Of a DNA stretch of 64,000 bases, positions 42,414-51,068 are shown in pieces (the stretch's first letter is position 1; each line of letters opens with the position of its first letter). Source of the stretch: Candidatus Bipolaricaulis sibiricus (GTDB lineage: Bacteria > Bipolaricaulota > Bipolaricaulia > Bipolaricaulales > Bipolaricaulaceae); NCBI GenBank assembly GCA_004102645.1, contig CP034928.1, forward strand, positions 1,480,153-1,544,152, in the 5' to 3' direction. Position numbers and translations under genes: made by a program. A model generated the notes under the pieces. That model worked only from the letters and a program-made list of their open reading frames with translations. It was not told the origin of the DNA and did no database searches.

Positions 42414-43558
42414 GCTCCCTCCTCCGTGGCCGACCGCCGCCGGGAGACGGTCTGGACGAGCTCCCGTCCCACCTTGGCCATGGCGGGGAACAGCCGCACC
42501 AGCTCAGGAATCGCCATCGCCAAGACGATCGCGCCCATCACCACCCGCACCATCTCCAGCGGGACAGGGTTCGAGCCGTAGAACTGCATCACCCGGCCAC
42601 CCGCGTTGAGCCCGCCGAAGAACAACGCCGCGAACAGGATCCCGATCGGGTGGTTCCGCCCTACCATCGCCACTGCCATCCCGTCGAAGCCGAGGTTCAT
42701 CAGCTCGGGCAGTCCGCTGATGATGGCGTAGGTGGGGGGAAGTCCCATCGTCGTTGCCGCGCCGGCCAATCCGGCCGCCACCCCACCCAGGGCGAAGCTC
42801 AAGAACATCGTTCGCTTGATCGAGATTCCCCCGTACCGGGCCGCGGTGGGGGTGAGGCCGGCCGCCCGCACTTCGTACCCCACGGCGGTGTGCCAGAGGA
42901 GGACGTACACCAGCAACGCGAACGCCACCGCCAAGTACACCGCGGCCGAGAGGTCGGTGCCCGGGACGAGCACCGGGAATCGTGCCGAAACGGGGATCCG
43001 CACGGTGCGCTGTGCCTGCCGGGGATCCACAAGAACGAACGCCACGAGGTAGAACACGAGAAACCGGCTGATCCAGTTGAACATGATCGTGGAGATGACC
43101 TCGCTCACCCCACGGGTGAGCTTGAGGAGCGCGGGCCCCAGGCTCCACAGGGCGCCGGCCACCGCCGCCGCCAGGATCCCCACGATGAGGTGCCACGGAT
43201 GGGGGGCAGAGAAGTACGCCACGCAGATCGAGGCCGCCGCCCCGACGTACATCTGGCCCTCCGCCCCGATGTTGAACATCCCCGCCCGGAGGCAGATCGA
43301 GAACGTGAGTGCGGTGAGGATGAGCGGCACTCCACGGGCAATCGAGCTCGCGATCTCGTAGTCGCCTCCGTAGGCTCCCCGGAGGAGCGCCCAGTACGCT
43401 CGCCACGGGTCGTAGCCCCAGATGTACATCAGCACCGCTCCCACGAGGAGCCCAAGCAGTGCGGCAAGCACGGATTCAAGCGCGGGGTGGAGCCCCGTCA
43501 ACGTCCGGTGCACTCCCCGGAGAAGCTTCCCTCCGGGACGACCTTCTGGTGTGGTCAT
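42410..43558 (-). CDS. nucleoside ABC transporter permease (NupP-like)
   Basis: 382 residues, the longer of the paired permeases. FSICLRAGMFNIGAEGQMYVGAA is the family's N-terminal signature and EVRAAGLTPTAARYGGISIKRTMFLSFALGG the coupling loop contacting the ATPase. A cytoplasmic N-terminal extension of about 30 residues precedes the first helix. ATGA overlaps on both sides tie its translation to the ATPase and the second permease. Confidence 0.9.
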   Translation of the reverse strand: MTTPEGRPGGKLLRGVHRTLTGLHPALESVLAALLGLLVGAVLMYIWGYDPWRAYWALLRGAYGGDYEIASSIARGVPLILTALTFSICLRAGMFNIGAEGQMYVGAAASICVAYFSAPHPWHLIVGILAAAVAGALWSLGPALLKLTRGVSEVISTIMFNWISRFLVFYLVAFVLVDPRQAQRTVRIPVSARFPVLVPGTDLSAAVYLAVAFALLVYVLLWHTAVGYEVRAAGLTPTAARYGGISIKRTMFLSFALGGVAAGLAGAATTMGLPPTYAIISGLPELMNLGFDGMAVAMVGRNHPIGILFAALFFGGLNAGGRVMQFYGSNPVPLEMVRVVMGAIVLAMAIPELVRLFPAMAKVGRELVQTVSRRRSATEEGA

Positions 43559-45156
43559 GCCTTCACCCCCACGCCGCCCATCAGCATCCCCACCTTCTCC
43601 CGGTCCAACTCGTCGGGCCGGGCCACGGCCATGAACCTCCCCTCGTACATGATCGCCACCCGATCGGACAGGGCGAGCACCTCGTCCAGATCAGCGGACA
43701 CAAGGAGAATGGCCCGTCCCCGGTCCCGCATCTCGACCAAGGTGTCCCGGATGTACTGAGCGGCACCGACGTCCAACCCACGCGTGGGCTGGGAGGCGAT
43801 CACGATCGCCGGATCCTTGGCGAGCTCCCGCCCCACGATGAGCTTCTGCTGGTTCCCGCCCGACAGGCTCTTCGCCGGGGCACCCGGCCCGGTGGCCTGG
43901 ATCTCGAACCGCTCCATGAGCGCCCGGACATGGGCGTTGATGCGCCCCCAGCGGAGGATCGACAGCGGACCCCGGAACTGATCCCAGCGGTGGACCCCGA
44001 GGATCGCGTTCTCGGCAAGGGTGAACGGAAGGACAAGCCCCAGCACCCAGCGGTCTTCGGGAATGTGGGCCACCCCAAGCTGGTAGATCTGCCGGGGGTC
44101 GAGGCCGAGGATGTTCCGCCCGTTGATCGTGGCCACGCCCTTCAGGGCGGGGCGGAGTCCGGTCAGCGCTTCCACGAGCTCGGTCTGACCGTTGCCCTCC
44201 ACGCCGGCGATCCCGAAGATCTCTCCGCCGTACACATCGAACGTGAGGTCGTGCACCGCGATCGGTTTCGTGGTCCCCGCGACAGACAGGCCCTCGACGT
44301 GGAGCACCCCGGGGCCGCGCTCGCGGTCCCCGTGGGGCCCGTGGACGGGGATCTCGTCGGTGGACAGCTCCACGGCCCGCTCCGCACGGGTGCCGACGGC
44401 TCGGCCCACCATGAGCTGAGCCAACTCCTCCCGCGTGACGTCGGCCGTGCGGACGTCCCCGACCACCGTCCCCTTACGCAATACGATCACGCGATCCGTG
44501 ATCGACCCCACTTCCTTCAGCTTGTGGGTGATGAGCACGATCGCCTTTCCCTCGTCCCGCAGCCGGCGCAGGAGCTTGAACAGATCGTCCACCTCGAGCG
44601 GGGTGAGAACGCTCGTCGGCTCGTCGAGGATGAGGAGGTCCACGTCCTGGGAGAGAACCTTGAGGATCTCCACCCGTTGCTGCTCGCCCACCGCGAGCTT
44701 CTCTACTGGAACGTCAAGCGGGACCCTAAGCCCGCTCTCGGCCATCAGCGCCTCGAGCTTGGCCCGCGTCGCACCGAGCTGAAGGGATGTAAACGGGCGC
44801 TCGTGGGACAGCGCCACGTTCTCCACCGCCGTGAACGTGCCCACAAGGGCAAAGTGCTGGTGGACCATCCCGATCCCGAAGTCGAGGGCCTCGCGCGGGC
44901 TGGAGAACCGCACCCGGCCCCGGGGGGACACCACCCGACCGCGGGTCGGGGGGAGAAGCCCCGACAGGATCTTGGTGAGCGTGGTTTTGCCGGCCCCATT
45001 CTCACCCAGCAGCCCGACGATCTCGCCAGGACGGAGCTCTACCGTCGCATCGCGAAGCGCCACCGTACCGTCGGAGTAGGTCTTGCTGATCCGCTCCGCC
45101 CGAAGGAAGTACCCGTCGCTCTTCTTCGTGCCGCTACGTTGTTTGGTCTGGCTCAT
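43555..45156 (-). CDS. nucleoside/sugar ABC transporter ATPase, two domains (NupO-like)
   Basis: 533 residues with two ABC domains in tandem. Domain 1: Walker A LLGENGAGKTTL, a signature reading LAVGEQQRVEILK, Walker B LLILDEPTSVLTP. Domain 2: a degenerate Walker A GIAGVEGNGQTELVEAL and signature LSGGNQQKLIVGREL with ASQPTRGLDVGA. This split pattern is standard for the RbsA/NupO class, with one catalytic pair. GGAGGGACGTGG precedes the ATG. It lies just after an intercistronic hairpin behind bmpA. Confidence 0.92.
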   Translation of the reverse strand: MSQTKQRSGTKKSDGYFLRAERISKTYSDGTVALRDATVELRPGEIVGLLGENGAGKTTLTKILSGLLPPTRGRVVSPRGRVRFSSPREALDFGIGMVHQHFALVGTFTAVENVALSHERPFTSLQLGATRAKLEALMAESGLRVPLDVPVEKLAVGEQQRVEILKVLSQDVDLLILDEPTSVLTPLEVDDLFKLLRRLRDEGKAIVLITHKLKEVGSITDRVIVLRKGTVVGDVRTADVTREELAQLMVGRAVGTRAERAVELSTDEIPVHGPHGDRERGPGVLHVEGLSVAGTTKPIAVHDLTFDVYGGEIFGIAGVEGNGQTELVEALTGLRPALKGVATINGRNILGLDPRQIYQLGVAHIPEDRWVLGLVLPFTLAENAILGVHRWDQFRGPLSILRWGRINAHVRALMERFEIQATGPGAPAKSLSGGNQQKLIVGRELAKDPAIVIASQPTRGLDVGAAQYIRDTLVEMRDRGRAILLVSADLDEVLALSDRVAIMYEGRFMAVARPDELDREKVGMLMGGVGVKA

Positions 45157-45190
45157 CCACGTCCCTCCGGACGCTGACCAGGAAGAACAA

Positions 45191-45223
45191 GGGGAGAGGG
45201 TGCGCAGCGCGCCCCCCCTCCCC
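45191..45223 (-). promoter_or_regulatory. stem-loop between bmpA and the ATPase gene
   Basis: GGGGAG and GGG on one side pair with CCC and CTCCCC on the other, with a G+C-rich interior. Position and shape match the hairpin between phnD and phnC. Confidence 0.55.
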
Positions 45224-45247
45224 TGGTCGTCTCACACGGAACTGGGC

Positions 45248-46408
45248 CTACGGCGCGCCCAACGTGTACAGGGCGCGAATGGCCTGCATCTCGGCAGCCG
45301 TGTCCGCGGTCGGCACGACGATCGTCCCGTCAAGGATCCCGGCCTCGAGCTCGTCGACAGCCTGCCAGATCCACGCCGGCACCGTCGCCCGGTTGGCCAG
45401 CCAGTTGCTGATCGTTTCGTCGCGGTCCTCCGGCTTGAGCGCGCCAGCGGAGATGCCGAACTCGATGAACTCGATCAGGTCTGGATACTTGCTGATCCCA
45501 ACGCCACCCTCCGCCAGACCGAGGCTGGTGATGCCGCCCTTGAACGTCCCCTTGACCACGGCCTCCACGGCCTTGTAGCACCCGATGTCCACACGCTTCA
45601 TCCCGCTCGCCAGGCCGTGCATCCCCTTGCCCATCCAGTCCTGGTTCGCGTCCACGCCGAAGTAGTACGGCGGTCCGGAGCGCGTCCCGCGGTTGCGGTG
45701 GAACTCGGTGATCGCCTCGAGGTCTCCGATCCCGAGCGGGCCAGCCACGTTGTACACCCCGACTGCACCCTGGGCGAGCATGGCCTCGGTGGCCGCTTTC
45801 CCCAACGCGATGTCGGAGAACGAACCGGTGTACGTGTACAGAAGCCCGGTCGGTTTCGCGGTTCCGGTCACCTGGGCGTACTTCTGGTTCCCCCAGTCGA
45901 TGCCAAACCGGTACCCCGCCTCAAAGTGGTACAGAACCGGGATCTCAATCCCCAGCACCACGCCCACGTTCGGGTACCCGTAGTGGGCAGCGACCATCGC
46001 CCCGAGGGCGCCGACGAGCGCCGACATCTCGTTCTCGCGGAACACGATGCTCATCACGTTCGGCGCGTCGACAACCGAGTCGATGATCGCGAACTTCTGC
46101 TGCGGGAACTCCTCCGCCGCCTGGGCCAGCGCGTCCCCCAGCAGGAACCCGACGCAGATGATGAGGTCGTACTGCCGCGTGCGGGCAAGGTTCCGCAGGT
46201 TCGGCAGGTAGTCCGCGGCGGTCGCGCTCTGGACCTCGACCATCTCGAGGCCGAAGTCTTCGGCTGCCTGATCCGTCCCCTTGAATCCCATGTCGTTGAA
46301 CGAGAGGTCGCCCCGCCCACCGACGTCGAGAACAACCGCCACTTTGCCTGCAAACACGGGCGCCGTCGCCAACACAAGCACCAACGCCAAACCCAGCCAC
46401 TTTCGCAC
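45248..46408 (-). CDS. bmpA: BmpA-family nucleoside-binding protein
   Basis: 386 residues. Signal peptide MRKWLGLALVLVLATAPVFA without a lipobox Cys, so unlike the usual lipoprotein BmpA this one appears free in the periplasm. VVLDVGGRGDLSFNDMGFKG (the GGxxDxSFN nucleoside-binding motif), LIICVGFLLGDALAQAAEEFPQQKFAIID, PNVMSIVFRENEMSALVGALG and GIGDLEAITEF follow. The GTG start has AAGGGGGG upstream. First gene of the seven-gene operon. The nucleoside assignment follows from the BmpA/Nup family; exact ligand unknown. Confidence 0.9.
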   Translation of the reverse strand: MRKWLGLALVLVLATAPVFAGKVAVVLDVGGRGDLSFNDMGFKGTDQAAEDFGLEMVEVQSATAADYLPNLRNLARTRQYDLIICVGFLLGDALAQAAEEFPQQKFAIIDSVVDAPNVMSIVFRENEMSALVGALGAMVAAHYGYPNVGVVLGIEIPVLYHFEAGYRFGIDWGNQKYAQVTGTAKPTGLLYTYTGSFSDIALGKAATEAMLAQGAVGVYNVAGPLGIGDLEAITEFHRNRGTRSGPPYYFGVDANQDWMGKGMHGLASGMKRVDIGCYKAVEAVVKGTFKGGITSLGLAEGGVGISKYPDLIEFIEFGISAGALKPEDRDETISNWLANRATVPAWIWQAVDELEAGILDGTIVVPTADTAAEMQAIRALYTLGAP

Positions 46409-46459
46409 CGCGTATCCCCCCTTGTTAGGATGTTCCGAGCACGGTGGCCCGGCAGGCGG

Positions 46460-46488
46460 ATTCTACCCTCGCCCCGAGGACGGGACAA
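46460..46488 (-). promoter_or_regulatory. promoter of nucleoside-uptake operon
   Basis: On the minus strand TTGTCC (46483-46488), a 17-nt spacer and TAGAAT (46460-46465), about 50 nt before the bmpA start. Confidence 0.65.
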
Positions 46489-46759
46489 CGCGTCAGAATG
46501 AGAATCCTGTCGCTCGTCCCTGATCCGGCCTCGCCTGCAGGGGGCCGACAGCGGTGGTCCAAAGAGAGGGGGAGGGACCGGGGGGTCCCTCCCCGAGGCG
46601 AGGAACAGGAGGCCAGGAAGCGGCTCTCGACCGCGTGCCGCACCGATTCGAACGGTGGCCTGGGGGGTCTGGGCCCCCGCTCGGCCGGCACCGTGCCTGG
46701 GCATCGTGGCCGTGGCCCGTGATCTAGGTTACGTTCCTCGGGGGAGGGACAAAGGACAA
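46489..46759. other. intergenic stretch with hairpins, no gene
   Basis: Within the 400 bp between bmpA and the response-regulator gene no coding frame has support. It holds an 11-bp perfect stem, GGGGAGGGACC-N4-GGTCCCTCCCC (46569-46594), followed on the minus strand by CTCTCTTTGG; this could be a second terminator for the operon to its right. Confidence 0.5.
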
Positions 46760-46788
46760 GGCGCACCACGTGACGCCACGTGTGCGCC
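46760..46788 (-). terminator. terminator of crp-kinase-regulator operon
   Basis: GGCGCA and CACGTG pair with CACGTG and TGCGCC around ACGC, with one bulged base; on the minus strand TTGTCCTTTGTCCC follows. It lies 20 nt beyond the stop at 46809. Confidence 0.65.
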
Positions 46789-46808
46789 CGACCGTGCACA
46801 CCTCTGGG

Positions 46809-47249
46809 TCAGTCCGGGACTCGGACGATGCGCCAGTAATCCCAGACCGTGTTCAGAAGCCGATCGAAGTCGTCGCGGCTCGCCGGCTTGTTGAGGAAGC
46901 CCGCCGCCCCGGAGTCGTACGCACGAGCCATCTCCTCTTCAGAGTCGGACACCGTGAGCACCACCACCGGGATCTTGCGCAGCTTCTCGTCCTCCTTGAT
47001 CTTGTCGAGGATGGCCTGGCCCTTCACCTTGGGCAAGTTCAGGTCCAGCAGAACCAAGTTGGGCCGCGGGGCGTCCTTGTGCTTCCCCTTGCGGAACAGG
47101 AAGTCCAACGCCTCCGCTCCGTCCTGTACCCAATGGAGGTCGTAGCGTGTCCCGGCCTTCTCCAGACCGCGGACAGACCTCTCGATCAGTTCGTAGTGCG
47201 ACTCGTCGTCTTCCACCACGAGGACGATCATTCGCCGTTCAACGGGCAT
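46809..47249 (-). CDS. single-domain response regulator (Rcp1-like)
   Basis: 146 residues, a receiver domain without output domain. Acidic pocket VVEDDESHYE (D14/D15), phospho-acceptor D69 in NLVLLDLNLPKVKG, T99 in VVVLTVSDS and K121 in GFLNKP. The extended helix after the first strand (ERSVRGLEKAGTRYDLHWVQ) is typical of the Rcp1 group that pairs with phytochrome-like kinases. Its start overlaps the kinase gene by 11 nt, so the kinase is the natural partner. Without an output domain it may pass phosphate on or bind a target directly. An internal ATG at 47231 is an alternative start. Confidence 0.9.
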   Translation of the reverse strand: MPVERRMIVLVVEDDESHYELIERSVRGLEKAGTRYDLHWVQDGAEALDFLFRKGKHKDAPRPNLVLLDLNLPKVKGQAILDKIKEDEKLRKIPVVVLTVSDSEEEMARAYDSGAAGFLNKPASRDDFDRLLNTVWDYWRIVRVPD

Positions 47250-49110
47250 CGCTCTCCACCCCTTTGTTCGCCGGCACCCGGGGGATCGTGAAGTTGAACG
47301 TGGTTCCGACGCCGACCTCCGACTCCGCCCATATCCGCCCGTCGTGCTCTTCCACGATCCGACGGCATATCGCCAAGCCGGCCCCGGTGCCTTCGGTTTT
47401 CGTATCCAGCTTCTCGAAGATCTTGAAGATGATGTCCAGGTAGTCGGCCTCGATGCCAGGACCGTTGTCCCGCACGTAGAAGAGGTATGAGTCGCCGCGA
47501 TAGGGCTTCCATCCCACTTCGACCACGGGCAACGCCTTGTCGTTGAACTTCGCGGCGTTGCAGATGAGGTTCTGGAACACATCTCTCAGCAGCGAAGGCA
47601 CGGCCCACACCCGGGGTAGGTCGGGAGCGATCGTCACGCTCACCGACTTGATCCGATCGCCCAGATCCTCGCACACCTCTTGGACCAGCTTTCCCACGTC
47701 CACCTGTTCGAACCGCGACGGGTCGATGCGCATCTGGGAGAACTTCGTGAGGTCCACGATGAGCTGGTCCATCCGCTGCAACCGAGCCTGGGCCTTCTCG
47801 AGGTCGGCCCGGACCTCTGCCGGGAGCTCGCCGTTGCTGTGACGGTCGAGGATCGACGTGAGATACCCCAGGGCCGTGCGCGTCGGGTTGCGCAGGTCGT
47901 GCGACACCACGTCGCTGAAGTTCTTCAGGCTCTGGTTCACCTCGTCGAGGTGCGCCTTCTCTTGACGCAACTCCTCCTCCAACCGTTTGAGCTCGGTGAT
48001 GTCGGCGTAGTAGTCGATTCGTCCACCCCGGTAGCGAGCGGTCTCGATCGGGATCGAGCGATACTGGATAACCCGTTCGGCTACGCCGACCCCAGACCGG
48101 ATGCGCGTCACGAAGTGGTCGATCCCGGCGCCGGAGCGGTATGCGTCCTTGACCAACGCGGCGTACTCCTCCCCGTTGTCGAGCACGTTCGCAATCCGAT
48201 CGCGCACCCGCTCCGCGGGCATCCCCGCCAGCCCGTCGCGGTCGATCCCGAACAGCTCCTCCACGGCCTGGTTCGCCCACAGGACGCGCTTCCCTTCGTC
48301 CCAAAGGATGACCCCCAGATCAAGCGTGTCGATCCCGTCTTCGATCAGGAACCGGTACCGCGCCTCTTGCTCGCGCAACTTGTGTTCGAGGGCCTGAACC
48401 TCCGACCGATCCTGGGCTTCGATCACGGCAACCGTGCCGGTGACTCGACGGCCCTGGATGTCCACGGTGATCGCCCGGCCCCCCTCGGACCGGAACCGCA
48501 GCCGCTCCTGCCGCAGTTCGCCCCGCTCGAACAGCGTCTTGAGGAGGTCCTTGAAGTGATCCGTGTCCTCGGGGTGGACGTAGGCCGAGATCTGCAGCGA
48601 CTGCCGATCTGGCCAGCCCAGTAGTTCCCGCGACCGTCGGTTGCGCCGGCTCACGTTTCCGCGGTTGTTCACGACGTGAACGATGTTGAGCGAGTTCTCG
48701 AAAAACTCGCGCCCGTAGCAGTCCTCGACCCGCTGGCGGGTCTCCCGATACTGGGTCCGCTGGCCCCACAGAAAACCCGCACCTCGTCCCAACAACGCGA
48801 TCCCCGCGAACAAGAGCGGAATCGCCACCCCCAACCACGGCTGGACGAACACGAACCCCAGCGGCACGAGCACCGGGACGGTCAGCACCCCCGCTGCGAG
48901 CCACGCAACCGCCGTCCCCACCCAGCTGAGGACAAACGACGCGATGAACAGAGCGATCCCCAGGGTCGCCAACAGAACGGCCAGATCGGCTCCCACCGCT
49001 CCCTCCCAACCCCATGGAAGGGCAGTACCCCACAGCGCAGCCGCCGCTACCAGGAACAGACCCGTGACCATCCACACCCGTCTGCGGTGGGTCATCTTCT
49101 CTCGTGACAT
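47239..49110 (-). CDS. membrane histidine kinase with PAS domains
   Basis: 623 residues. Four helices in the first 110 residues anchor it; two PAS domains follow (about 125-245, NSLNIVHVVNNRGNVSRRNR; about 255-380, LDLGVILWDEGKRVLWANQA, ending YYADITELKRLEEE), then a coiled coil and the HisKA box VVSHDLRNPTRTALGYL with H404. The HATPase domain shows N box NLICNAAKFND, G1 VRDNGPGIEADY, F IFKIFEKLD and G2 GTGAGLAICRRIVEEHDG. It has no large periplasmic loop, so the signal is probably in the membrane or cytoplasm. ATG 49095 with GAGAGAAG upstream is an alternative start. Confidence 0.92.
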   Translation of the reverse strand: MSREKMTHRRRVWMVTGLFLVAAAALWGTALPWGWEGAVGADLAVLLATLGIALFIASFVLSWVGTAVAWLAAGVLTVPVLVPLGFVFVQPWLGVAIPLLFAGIALLGRGAGFLWGQRTQYRETRQRVEDCYGREFFENSLNIVHVVNNRGNVSRRNRRSRELLGWPDRQSLQISAYVHPEDTDHFKDLLKTLFERGELRQERLRFRSEGGRAITVDIQGRRVTGTVAVIEAQDRSEVQALEHKLREQEARYRFLIEDGIDTLDLGVILWDEGKRVLWANQAVEELFGIDRDGLAGMPAERVRDRIANVLDNGEEYAALVKDAYRSGAGIDHFVTRIRSGVGVAERVIQYRSIPIETARYRGGRIDYYADITELKRLEEELRQEKAHLDEVNQSLKNFSDVVSHDLRNPTRTALGYLTSILDRHSNGELPAEVRADLEKAQARLQRMDQLIVDLTKFSQMRIDPSRFEQVDVGKLVQEVCEDLGDRIKSVSVTIAPDLPRVWAVPSLLRDVFQNLICNAAKFNDKALPVVEVGWKPYRGDSYLFYVRDNGPGIEADYLDIIFKIFEKLDTKTEGTGAGLAICRRIVEEHDGRIWAESEVGVGTTFNFTIPRVPANKGVESDAR

Positions 49111-49170
49111 CGCTCGACTATCCGCGATCCTGGGCTGCCGGCCAAGGACACGGGTCCCCCGTTCGCCAAC

Positions 49171-49845
49171 TCAGATGATGACCGCTTCGTCGCTCTGCAC
49201 GGAGAACGGCTCGATGAGACGCTTCAGGTAGTCTTCCTTGAGAACCGAGATGCGTCGATTGTCGATCGCCACAATCCCGCGCGACTCGAGCTCGCCCAGG
49301 GTGCGGATCGCGGTCTTCGAGGACACGCCCGCCATCTCGGCCAGCTCGGCCCTGGATAGCTCGAGACCGAGCCGATCGAGGGCCAGGATGAGGCGCGACA
49401 GCCGCTCCTTCGATGAAGCGTAGGACCGCTCGGCCAGCTTGTTCTGAAAGGCCTTCAACTCCTGCGAGACGTGCTCGAAAAACCGGAACACCGTCTTCGG
49501 GTAGTGCTCGAGAAAATAAAAGAAGTCGCCGCGCTCGATGAACCCGATCTTCGACGGAATGAGGGTCTTCGCGTAGGCGTTGTGCAACCCCTTGTCGAAG
49601 AGGGTCGTCTCCCCGGCGAGCCCTCCCGGGCCGACGATCTTCAGGATCTGGGACTTGCCCTTCGAGCTGCGCTTCACGAGCTTCACCGCGCCGGAGAAGA
49701 CCAGATAGAAGCCAAAAGCCGGTGCACCTTCCATGAACAGCAGCTCTTCGGCCCCGTAGTCAATCGTCCGCACCAACCCGCCCAGTTTCTTCAGGTCGTC
49801 CGTCTTCAGATCAGCGAACACGCGGAAGTCTTTCAGCTCGGCCAT
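49171..49845 (-). CDS. Crp/Fnr-family transcription regulator
   Basis: 224 residues. The cyclic-nucleotide-binding fold (DYGAEELLFMEGAPAFGFYLVFSGAVKLVKRSSKGKSQILKIVGPGGLAGETTLF region, residues 25-95) is followed by the dimer helix and a Crp-type helix-turn-helix (LSRAELAEMAGVSSKTAIRTLGELESRGIV). It has no Fnr-type Cys cluster and lacks the full cAMP-binding RSSA motif, so its ligand is unknown. ATG 49845 is preferred over GTG 49857 because GAGGGA lies 5 nt upstream. TAGACT sits 21 nt before the start. It leads a probable operon with the kinase 60 nt downstream. Confidence 0.9.
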   Translation of the reverse strand: MAELKDFRVFADLKTDDLKKLGGLVRTIDYGAEELLFMEGAPAFGFYLVFSGAVKLVKRSSKGKSQILKIVGPGGLAGETTLFDKGLHNAYAKTLIPSKIGFIERGDFFYFLEHYPKTVFRFFEHVSQELKAFQNKLAERSYASSKERLSRLILALDRLGLELSRAELAEMAGVSSKTAIRTLGELESRGIVAIDNRRISVLKEDYLKRLIEPFSVQSDEAVII

Positions 49846-49936
49846 GTCGTCCCTCACCCGGACGACAGTCTACGGATCTCAGGGAGCGGCGTCAAATCTT
49901 GTGCCCCCGTTCCCCTCCCCATAGAATGGGGGTCGA

Positions 49937-50024
49937 GCCGGGGTGGCGGAATTGGCAGACGCGCTGGACTCAGGATCCAGTGGGGTATCCACTCCCTGTG
50001 TGGGTTCAAGTCCCACCCCCGGCA
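49937..50024 (+). tRNA. tRNA-Leu (CAG)
   Basis: 88 nt with acceptor GCCGGGG pairing CCCCGGC, a D arm with GGCAGAC, anticodon stem CTGGA/TCCAG around CAG (49971-49973), a long variable arm as in class II tRNAs, and T loop GGTTCAAGTCC. CCA is not encoded. TAGAAT at 49922-49927 with TTGTGC 17 nt upstream is the likely promoter. The DUF1848 reading frame runs through its 3' end. Confidence 0.95.
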
Positions 50025-50875
50025 CTGAGGCTCGCCCAGCGGTCGTCTCTGCCTCGCGTCGCACGGACCTTCCCCGGTGGTACCTCCCGTGGCTGAAGAC
50101 CGCGCTCCGCAACAAGGAGGCCACGGTTCGCCTCCCCTACGGGGGACAGAGGGTCGTGCCCTTGGAGCCCGAACGGGTCCATACCCTCATCCTGTGGTCG
50201 AAGGACTTCTCCCACCTGCTGGCGGACCGCCCGCTGCGCGCCCTTCTCGGACGGTACGACCAACTCGTGACCCACTTCACGGTGACTGGCCTGGGGGGGA
50301 CCCGCATCGAGCCTGGCGTTCCCCCGTGGAACGACGCGATCGCCCAGCTTCCTGAGCTCATCGCGCTCTGCAGGGATCCGGAGCGGGTCGTGGTGCGGTT
50401 TGACCCCATCGTGTTCTGGCACGAGGGCCGCCGCATCCACAGCAACCTCGGCTATGCCGGTCCTGTGTTCCAGGCCTGCGCCCACACTGGGGTCCGGAGC
50501 GTTCGCGTGAGCACAGCCACCCTCTACGGGAAGGTTCTCCGCCGCGGTGTGCAGTGGCACGACCCTTCGCCAGATCAGAAGGAGGCCATTGCAGCTCAGC
50601 TGCAGGATCTCGCGTGCCGTCACCGGCTCAAGCTCGGAGCGTGCAGCGATCCCGCCCTCGAACGGGCGGGAATCCCTCGCGTCCCGTGCATCGACGGAGC
50701 CCGCCTCACCGAGCTTCACCCCCGCCGGGAACCGGCCTCGCCGCGGCGGGACCGGGGCCAGCGGCCAAGCTGCCTGTGCACGGAAAGCGTGGACATCGGC
50801 TCCTACACGATGCGCTGCCCAGGGGGTTGTCTCTACTGCTACGCCCATCCGCAGCTTCCCCGCCGCCCGTCCTGA
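50000..50875 (+). CDS. DUF1848 protein, start inside tRNA-Leu
   Basis: Member of DUF1848: SASRRTDLPRWYLPWL at the N-terminus, LEPERVHTLILWSKDFSHLL, RFDPIVFW, and a C-terminal Cys cluster (CLCTESVDIGSYTMRCPGGCLYCYAHP) that resembles a metal- or iron-sulfur-binding site, as in radical-SAM-like or repair photolyase-like proteins. The family homology begins about 18 nt after the tRNA, but no ATG, GTG or TTG exists in that gap. The only in-frame start nearby is GTG 50000 within the T arm, giving 291 residues. Either that is used, or a rare start, or the gene lost its own start on insertion at the tRNA. Confidence 0.75.
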   Translation: MGSSPTPGTEARPAVVSASRRTDLPRWYLPWLKTALRNKEATVRLPYGGQRVVPLEPERVHTLILWSKDFSHLLADRPLRALLGRYDQLVTHFTVTGLGGTRIEPGVPPWNDAIAQLPELIALCRDPERVVVRFDPIVFWHEGRRIHSNLGYAGPVFQACAHTGVRSVRVSTATLYGKVLRRGVQWHDPSPDQKEAIAAQLQDLACRHRLKLGACSDPALERAGIPRVPCIDGARLTELHPRREPASPRRDRGQRPSCLCTESVDIGSYTMRCPGGCLYCYAHPQLPRRPS

Positions 50876-51068
50876 CCCCAGGCACGCCGGGGAGGCGAAG
50901 CAGCGCTGTCCACAGCACGACCCCGCCGGTCGGCGCCTCCCGCATCGGACGCCGCCCAGATGGAAGAGGAGACCTGTCCAGGCGTTGTCCGGTCTGGTCG
51001 GCGAAAGCGATGCCCCTAGCGGCGGACCGCTGGTCGCGTGGATCCAATGACGTCGGCGTAGCAGAGGG

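Noticed and set aside
46569-46594. Riboswitch upstream of bmpA
   Set aside because: Only a simple perfect hairpin is visible, located before the bmpA promoter rather than in the leader; no purine-riboswitch core was recognised.
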